DNA from: JBEVEP01 sp040512755
GTDB lineage: Bacteria; Pseudomonadota; Alphaproteobacteria; Rhizobiales; Rhizobiaceae
Direction: 5' to 3'
DNA: 10,529 nucleotides
NCBI GenBank assembly: GCA_040512755.1
Contig: JBEVEP010000070.1
Span: forward strand, 1-10,529
Part shown: positions 6,259-10,529 of the stretch, piece by piece
Layout of the letters: each line of letters opens with the position of its first letter
Position numbering within the stretch: the first letter of the stretch is position 1
The notes under the pieces: generated by a model
What the model saw: only the letters and a program-made list of their open reading frames with translations
The model's database searches: none
Told to the model about the DNA's origin: nothing
Translations under genes and position numbers: made by a program

Positions 6259-6582
6259 CTACTTGCCGGACTTGTTCCGGTTCGACTGATGCGCCCGAAG
6301 AATGCGATTTTTCAATACGTTGGAGGCTTTAAAGGTCATTACCCTGCGGGGCAGAATGGGTACTTCCTCGCCCGTCTTGGGATTGCGGCCAATCCGCTCG
6401 TTCTTTCCGCGAACATGGAAGGTGGCAAAGGAAGACAGTTTCACCGTCTCGCCGCGCACGATCGCTTCGCAGATTTCGTCGAGGACCGTCTCGACAAGTT
6501 CGGCGGATTCGGTACGGGACAAGCCGACTTTGCGGTAGACCGCTTCAGCGAGATCGGCGCGCGTAAGTGTTTTTCCCCCCAT
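6259..6582 (-). CDS. ihfA: Integration host factor subunit alpha
   Basis: 107-residue DNA-bending protein of the HU/IHF family, which acts as a heterodimer with IhfB (not in the window) in nucleoid architecture, recombination and transcription control. Full length for rhizobial IhfA. N-terminal helices LTRADLAEAVYRKVGLSRTE, then the core SSFATFHVR (about 51-59) and the DNA-binding arm with IGRNPKTGEEV and the Pro-containing tip VPILPRRVMTFKAS (about 64-86), where Pro intercalates into the minor groove. This IPxR arm with the RVMTF strand marks the alpha subunit. The start at 6582 fits homologues (MxGKTLTRADLAE); GGACGG upstream is a modest ribosome site. A promoter candidate lies at 6629-6657. 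It follows fabH by 105 bases and precedes merR, the usual alphaproteobacterial order. Confidence 0.96.
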   Translation of the reverse strand: MGGKTLTRADLAEAVYRKVGLSRTESAELVETVLDEICEAIVRGETVKLSSFATFHVRGKNERIGRNPKTGEEVPILPRRVMTFKASNVLKNRILRAHQSNRNKSGK

Positions 6583-6628
6583 GCGACCGTCCAGCCATCC
6601 TCAAAAAGCACAATCGAAACAATAAACG

Positions 6629-6657
6629 ACGTTAGAAAATTGGCTCGAAGAGGTCAA
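6629..6657 (-). promoter_or_regulatory. Promoter candidate for ihfA
   Basis: On the minus strand TTGACC (6652-6657) and TAACGT (6629-6634) are separated by 17 bases. The predicted transcript start near 6622 gives a leader of about 40 bases to the ihfA ATG. It would let ihfA and merR be expressed apart from plsX-fabH. Confidence 0.5.
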
Positions 6658-6687
6658 GGACGTCCCGACGTGATGGCCATATTCGTT

Positions 6688-7662
6688 TTACCAGCGGACA
6701 AGCACGGCCCCCCAGGTGAAACCACCGCCCATCGCCTCCAGAAGAACCAGGTCGCCTTTGTTGATGCGGCCGTCTTTGACAGCGGCGGAAAGCGCCAGCG
6801 GGACCGAGGCAGCGGACGTATTGCCGTGCCGATCGACCGTGATAACGACCTTTTCCTCAGCGATTCCAAGTTTCCGGGCGGATGCGTCAATGATTCGCTT
6901 GTTGGCCTGGTGCGGCACAAACCAGTCGAGATCCTCGGCCGTGATGCCGGCCGCCGAGAAGGTCGCTTCGATCACGTCAGTTATCATTCCGACCGCATGT
7001 TTGAAGACTTCGCGGCCTTCCATGCGCAGATGGCCCACCGTCCCGGTCGTCGAAGGACCGCCATCGACATAGAGTTTGTCCTTGTGAGCGCCGTCCGACC
7101 GCAGGCTGGCGGCCAGCACGCCACGGTCGGCGATTGTACCGCCGCCCTCCTCAGCCTCGAGGATCACAGCGCCCGCGCCATCGCCGAAAAGAACGCAGGT
7201 CGAGCGGTCCGACCAGTCGAGGATGCGCGAGAACGTCTCGGAGCCGATGACGAGCACCCTCTTGGCCAATCCACCGCGCAGGTAGAGGTCGGCGGTCGTC
7301 ACGGCATAGACGAAGCCGCTGCACACGGCCTGCAGGTCGAAGGCGAAGCCGTGCCGCATGCCCAGACGCTGCTGGATGTCGACGGCGGTGGCAGGGAACG
7401 TGTTGTTGGGCGTCGAGGTGGCAAGCACGATGAGATCGAGGTCGTCGGGCGTCAGGCCGGCGCTGGCCAACGCCTCGCGCGCCGCCGCCTCGCCAAGTGA
7501 CGCCGTCGTTTCCTCGTCCGCGGCAATGCGCCGCTCACGGATGCCGGTACGCTGCGCGATCCATTCGTCCGAGGTTTCGACAACACCGTCGAAATCGGCG
7601 TTCTTCATAATACGCCGGGGCAGCGCGGACCCAACGCCGCGCACGACTGACCTTATCATCAT
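6688..7662 (-). CDS. fabH: 3-oxoacyl-ACP synthase III (KAS III)
   Basis: 324-residue cytoplasmic condensing enzyme that joins an acyl-CoA (usually acetyl-CoA) to malonyl-ACP, starting type II fatty-acid synthesis. The Cys-His-Asn triad is complete: Cys114 (LQAVCSGF), His251 (VPHQAN) and Asn281 (HGNTSAAS). Also seen are the N-terminal SDEWIAQRTGI stretch (31-41), the FGDGAGA loop (159-165) and the C-terminal GGGFTWGAVL. Length is usual for FabH. The first ATG (7662) overlaps the plsX stop as ATGA, and a second ATG follows immediately; with AGGACAG just before, either could be used. The overlap implies translational coupling with plsX, so fatty-acid initiation and acyl-phosphate formation are produced together. 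Confidence 0.97.
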   Translation of the reverse strand: MMIRSVVRGVGSALPRRIMKNADFDGVVETSDEWIAQRTGIRERRIAADEETTASLGEAAAREALASAGLTPDDLDLIVLATSTPNNTFPATAVDIQQRLGMRHGFAFDLQAVCSGFVYAVTTADLYLRGGLAKRVLVIGSETFSRILDWSDRSTCVLFGDGAGAVILEAEEGGGTIADRGVLAASLRSDGAHKDKLYVDGGPSTTGTVGHLRMEGREVFKHAVGMITDVIEATFSAAGITAEDLDWFVPHQANKRIIDASARKLGIAEEKVVITVDRHGNTSAASVPLALSAAVKDGRINKGDLVLLEAMGGGFTWGAVLVRW

Positions 7663-8735
7663 CTGTCCTGTTCTTCGCCTTCGCCGGCCGGAGCCGGCCT
7701 GCCGGCCAGCAATTGCGGCTGACGGGTATGAAACGTATCGAGATCGGCCTTGATGCGCTCGATTAAACGGTTGCGCACCATATCGTAGCCGAGTTCGATC
7801 GCGGCAGCGAAACCCTCTTCGTCAGTGCCGCCATGGCTTTTCACCACAATGCCGTTGAGCCCGAGGAAGACGCCGCCATTGGCTTTGCGGACATCCATTT
7901 TTTCCCTCAGGCGGTCAAAGGCGCTCTTGGCGAAGATATAGCCGATCCGGGCCATCAGCGTGCGACTCATCGCGGCGCGCAGATACTCGCCGATCTGCTT
8001 TGCTGTCCCCTCAGCCGTCTTCAACGCGATATTGCCCGAAAATCCTTCGGTGACGACCACGTCAACGGTACCCTTGCCCAGGTCGTCACCTTCTACGAAA
8101 CCCCGGTAGTCCAAGGATTTGAGGTTTGCCTCGCGCAGCAGCCTTCCGGCCTCCTTAACCTCTTCCTGGCCCTTGATCTCTTCGACACCGACATTCAGCA
8201 GACCAACGGTCGGACGGTCGATAACGAGCAGGGCCCGCGCCATCGCGGAGCCGAGGATTGCGAAATCGATGAGCTGATTCGCATCGGCGCCAATTGTCGC
8301 GCCGACATCGAGGACGACGCTTTCGCCGCGCACCGTCGGCCAGAGTGCGGCAATCGCTGGCCTGTCGATATTTGCCATTGTACGCAGGCAGAACTTCGAC
8401 ATCGCCATCAACGCGCCGGTATTGCCGGCGGAAATGCACACTTCGGCGCGGCCGTTCTTGACCGCCTCCACCGCTTTCCACATCGATGACTTCCAGCGGC
8501 CATGGCGAAGCGCCTGGCTCGGCTTGTCGTCCATCCGCACCGCAACCTCGCAGTGGACAAATTCGCTCACGCCGGAAAGCCGGGGCAGCTTGTCGAGGAC
8601 CGGCTTCACCGCATCCTCGCGGCCGAAGATAAGGAACTTGATATCGGGACGGCGCTCGATGACCTTCGCGAGAGCCGGAAGGACCACGGTCGGTCCGTGA
8701 TCACCGCCCATGGCGTCAATGGAGATATTTATCAC
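7659..8735 (-). CDS. plsX: Phosphate acyltransferase PlsX
   Basis: 358-residue peripheral-membrane enzyme converting acyl-ACP and phosphate to acyl-phosphate, the substrate of PlsY in phospholipid synthesis. The N-terminal signature ISIDAMGGDHGP (residues 4-15) is diagnostic. Further conserved pieces are SAGNTGALMA (about 101-110), DVGAT (about 142-146), NVGVEEIKG, TEGFSGNIALK and the NGGVFLGLNGIVVKSHG stretch near the end. The start is a GTG: an in-frame TGA lies 15 bases upstream and the next Met is inside the signature, while homologues begin at the same place. The stop overlaps fabH by 4 bases. Unlike enterobacteria, rpmF does not sit between DUF177 and plsX, which is normal for alphaproteobacteria. 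A 108-base gap upstream has a weak promoter candidate. Confidence 0.97.
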   Translation of the reverse strand: MINISIDAMGGDHGPTVVLPALAKVIERRPDIKFLIFGREDAVKPVLDKLPRLSGVSEFVHCEVAVRMDDKPSQALRHGRWKSSMWKAVEAVKNGRAEVCISAGNTGALMAMSKFCLRTMANIDRPAIAALWPTVRGESVVLDVGATIGADANQLIDFAILGSAMARALLVIDRPTVGLLNVGVEEIKGQEEVKEAGRLLREANLKSLDYRGFVEGDDLGKGTVDVVVTEGFSGNIALKTAEGTAKQIGEYLRAAMSRTLMARIGYIFAKSAFDRLREKMDVRKANGGVFLGLNGIVVKSHGGTDEEGFAAAIELGYDMVRNRLIERIKADLDTFHTRQPQLLAGRPAPAGEGEEQDR

Positions 8736-8787
8736 GCGGCAATCATCTCACAGAATCCCGGCGGCGCGGGGTTTCGAAAGCTTGGCG

Positions 8788-8815
8788 AAAATAGCGGTTT
8801 TGGTACGCCACACAA
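8788..8815 (-). promoter_or_regulatory. Weak promoter candidate for plsX-fabH
   Basis: On the minus strand TTGTGT (8810-8815) and TATTTT (8788-8793) lie 16 bases apart, in the only sizeable gap between DUF177 and plsX. The hexamers are imperfect and the operon may simply be read through from upstream. Confidence 0.25.
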
Positions 8816-8843
8816 CCGGTTTGGAGCTTGTCCCACCGGCTTT

Positions 8844-9398
8844 TCAGGATTTTTGTCTGAGCTGCGCGAGCTTTTCACGCAGCGGGTTGCTTGTTTCGTC
8901 CTGTTCCGTTGCGTCACTTGCCGGCTCAACCGAAGCGCCAGGCTTGCGCGGATAGGGATCGACGGCAAGCGCGAAGAACTCTTCCGCGAGCGCCCCGACG
9001 TCGATCGTGTCCCCGGAAAACGTCTCCGGACTGTCAGGACCGTCCGCATCCAGCAATATTTCCCCACCCTGGTGAAAGCCCTCCCGACCAAGCTTCGAAT
9101 CCTCTGGCAGGAAAACCGCGGCCACTTCCTCTGAAATGCTGGTCTCCATCGGGTCGAGCGTGACCACACATTCCTGCACAATGTCGGCCTCCACCGTGCC
9201 GCTCACCCTGACGCCGTGACGCTTCCACGGAGCAACCAGAAGGTCGGCGCGATAGCGGCCGACGGAGAGAAGCCCGTGCTCCTCCGCCAGTTGGGCGCGT
9301 TGATTCGCATCGGCTTCGATGACGACGGGCATGCCCTTCTGCGGAAGCCGGGCGACGTTCGCCACAAAGGAGACCGGGCTTTCATCGCTGCTTTTCAT
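8844..9398 (-). CDS. DUF177 / YceD-family protein
   Basis: 184-residue cytoplasmic protein of the YceD (DUF177) family. In bacteria where it has been studied it is linked to 23S rRNA accumulation, and its gene sits beside plsX or rpmF; its function in alphaproteobacteria is not settled. The family signature is ECVVTLDPMETSISEEV (about 83-99), containing the single conserved Cys; the acidic stretch DTIDVGALAEEFFALAVDPYP (about 134-154) is also typical. The Arg/Lys end (PLREKLAQLRQK) closes it. I start at the ATG at 9398 (MKSSDES) because AAGGA lies about 11 bases upstream and the longer open frame to 9530 runs antisense-like through the preceding gene. The start overlaps the chaperone stop as ATGA, so the two are probably coupled. 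Confidence 0.92.
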   Translation of the reverse strand: MKSSDESPVSFVANVARLPQKGMPVVIEADANQRAQLAEEHGLLSVGRYRADLLVAPWKRHGVRVSGTVEADIVQECVVTLDPMETSISEEVAAVFLPEDSKLGREGFHQGGEILLDADGPDSPETFSGDTIDVGALAEEFFALAVDPYPRKPGASVEPASDATEQDETSNPLREKLAQLRQKS

Positions 9399-9949
9399 GT
9401 CCGTCGTCCTTGTGCCGCCCCCGGTTCGGGAAAGTGGATTTCTCCGGCAAGAAGCGTATCGACAGGCTGGGTAGCGAGCGTATCGCCGGCAGCCATCACA
9501 TAGCCGGCCAGCGAATCCGCTTCGGGCCATTCGGCCGTCTCCGGCCTGATATTGCGCGCGAGAGCCGCAGTCAGCGCGGTGCGATCGCCCTGCTCCAGCG
9601 CACCGTCATAAGATGCGGTGCGGCCGTAAAACATTCGGGCGAGCTTCTTCATGCGCTTCGGCACGCCGAGATCTCCAATCCCGAGCTCGCGAAGCGAATG
9701 CTCCACGTCACGGAAGAACTCGTCCGTCAGAACCTGGGCGACCTCGCGGGCGCCTCCCACCTCGTCCCGCATGCGATGAAGAAAGAGAAACATGTGCACA
9801 GACAGCATCTCGAAGCGACCGAGCGGCGTGTCAGGCACATTCCATTCGGCGTAAAACAGAGGTTGCCGCGCCGCTGCCACGATTTGGCGGTAAAGCGCAT
9901 CCGTTATCGCCCGGTTGGCGTGACGCTGGCCGAACAGGCGTTGGAACAT
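9395..9949 (-). CDS. Ubiquinol-cytochrome c chaperone family protein (CBP3/UQCC1-like)
   Basis: 184-residue protein of the ubiquinol-cytochrome c chaperone family, whose mitochondrial members (Cbp3/UQCC1) help cytochrome b synthesis and assembly of complex III. A similar role at the inner membrane is inferred here. Matching pieces are QPLFYAEWNVPDTPLGRFE (about 29-47), then the helix SVHMFLFLHRMRDE (about 50-63), and LTDEFFRDVEHSLRELGIGD with VPKRMKKLARMFYGR (about 97-111), the last with the basic helix usual in the family. No transmembrane segment or signal peptide. The ATG at 9949 has GGGAGA about 13 bases upstream. It is the first gene of the minus-strand run and divergent from bamE, with 107 bases between. 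It overlaps the DUF177 gene by 4 bases. Confidence 0.93.
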   Translation of the reverse strand: MFQRLFGQRHANRAITDALYRQIVAAARQPLFYAEWNVPDTPLGRFEMLSVHMFLFLHRMRDEVGGAREVAQVLTDEFFRDVEHSLRELGIGDLGVPKRMKKLARMFYGRTASYDGALEQGDRTALTAALARNIRPETAEWPEADSLAGYVMAAGDTLATQPVDTLLAGEIHFPEPGAAQGRRT

Positions 9950-10056
9950 AAGAGGCGGTCTCCCGAGGCCGTTTCAATTCTGGCCTTGTTGCATCGGCGC
10001 GCAAGCTGGTTTACCCGTTTTGCAGCCGCGTGCAAGCAGTGCCGAAAACAAGGGAC
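9950..10056. promoter_or_regulatory. Shared divergent promoter region
   Basis: 107 bases separate the start codons of two genes pointing apart, so promoters for both must lie here or inside the genes. I see no hexamer pair close to consensus and no clear operator. Confidence 0.4.
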
Positions 10057-10529
10057 ATGGAGTTGTTGTTGGGCTCGCCGAATGTCAAGACAGGGTTTCC
10101 TTTGGGCCCTGCAGTTACCCTCTCACTACTGGCCGTCGTTTCCGCCGTATCCGGCTGCACTTCCGCGAAGTCGCTGGGACTCAATCCGACCGAGACGCTT
10201 ACCCAGGGATATGTCATCGATCAGCAGCAGGTCGACCTGGTGCCGGTAGGTTCCAGCCGTGAGCAGGTGATCCTCGCGCTTGGCAGCCCTTCGACCACGG
10301 CAACATTTGACAACGAGGTATTCTACTACATCTCGCAGACCAGAAAGCGCCCGGTCGCGTTCTTGAACCCGCATATCGTCGATCAGCGTGTGCTCGCCGT
10401 CTATTTCGGCGAGGACGAACGCGTCACGAACATCGCCAACTACGGTCTGAAGGACGGCAAGGTGTTCGACTTCATCTCGCGCACCACGCCGACCAGCGGC
10501 AAGGATCAGAACTTCATCGGCCAGCTTAT
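10057..10529 (+). CDS. bamE: Outer-membrane assembly lipoprotein BamE (SmpA/OmlA), 3' partial
   Basis: Lipoprotein of the BAM complex that helps insert beta-barrel proteins into the outer membrane. Visible part is 157 codons, ending at the window edge after NFIGQL. The N-terminus has a hydrophobic stretch (LSLLAVVSAVSGC) ending in a lipobox with Cys35 for lipid attachment. The BamE fold follows: QGYVIDQQQVDLVPVGSSRE, then VILALGSPSTT and FYYISQTR, with VLAVYFGEDERVTNIANYGL. The GSSREQVILALGSP piece is the hallmark helix-loop. Start unsure: ATG at 10057 has AGGGA only 1 base away, too close; TTG codons at 10063, 10066 or 10069 sit 7 to 13 bases from it, and GTG at 10039 is also in frame. None changes the mature protein. 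Confidence 0.93.
   Translation, partial: MELLLGSPNVKTGFPLGPAVTLSLLAVVSAVSGCTSAKSLGLNPTETLTQGYVIDQQQVDLVPVGSSREQVILALGSPSTTATFDNEVFYYISQTRKRPVAFLNPHIVDQRVLAVYFGEDERVTNIANYGLKDGKVFDFISRTTPTSGKDQNFIGQL

Noticed and set aside
6289..7500. 403-codon open frame on the plus strand
   Set aside because: Antisense to ihfA and fabH, both with catalytic or DNA-binding motifs in place; the long frame is a by-product of GC-rich codon bias.
7833..8489. 218-codon open frame on the plus strand
   Set aside because: Antisense to plsX; no family motif and no ribosome site.
9410..10249. 279-codon open frame on the plus strand
   Set aside because: Antisense to the cytochrome bc1 chaperone gene and in the wrong frame for bamE, whose lipobox and fold are read in another frame.

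Overview
The window looks like chromosomal DNA of an alphaproteobacterium of the order Hyphomicrobiales, most likely near Mesorhizobium or its relatives. The grounds are the conserved minus-strand order cytochrome bc1 chaperone, DUF177/YceD, plsX, fabH, ihfA, merR with divergent bamE, a high GC content, and palindromic intergenic repeats of the rhizobial type. Genus level is an inference.

Layout. Positions 1-671 hold the end of a NarL/FixJ-type response regulator (plus strand), closed by a strong hairpin at 675-704. Facing it at 835-1410 (minus) is a secreted Gly/Ser-repeat protein of unknown function. A 443-base gap without a convincing gene (1411-1853) carries a gapped palindrome (1520-1533) and a consensus-like promoter (1614-1643). 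Two plus-strand genes of more AT-leaning, mixed codon use follow: an AAA+ ATPase (1854-2924) and a subtilisin-family (S8) serine protease (2824-5349), overlapping by 101 bases. The pair matches the architecture of the anti-phage system known as ietAS and is the accessory cargo of the window.

From 5487 to the right end is the core block. On the minus strand, read right to left, it is: ubiquinol-cytochrome c chaperone, DUF177, plsX (GTG start), fabH, ihfA and a MerR regulator. The chaperone/DUF177 and plsX/fabH pairs each overlap by 4 bases (ATGA), so both are probably translationally coupled. ihfA has a plausible promoter of its own. A 103-base inverted-repeat element sits directly upstream of merR. 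At the right edge bamE (outer-membrane lipoprotein) starts divergently and runs out of the window.

How they work together: plsX and fabH link phospholipid and fatty-acid synthesis. The chaperone serves respiratory complex III, bamE serves outer-membrane assembly, and ihfA and merR are regulators. The AAA+/S8 pair is an independent two-protein module, predicted to couple an ATP-driven sensor or remodeller to a regulated protease in phage defence. No tRNA, rRNA, CRISPR array, transposase or integrase was seen.
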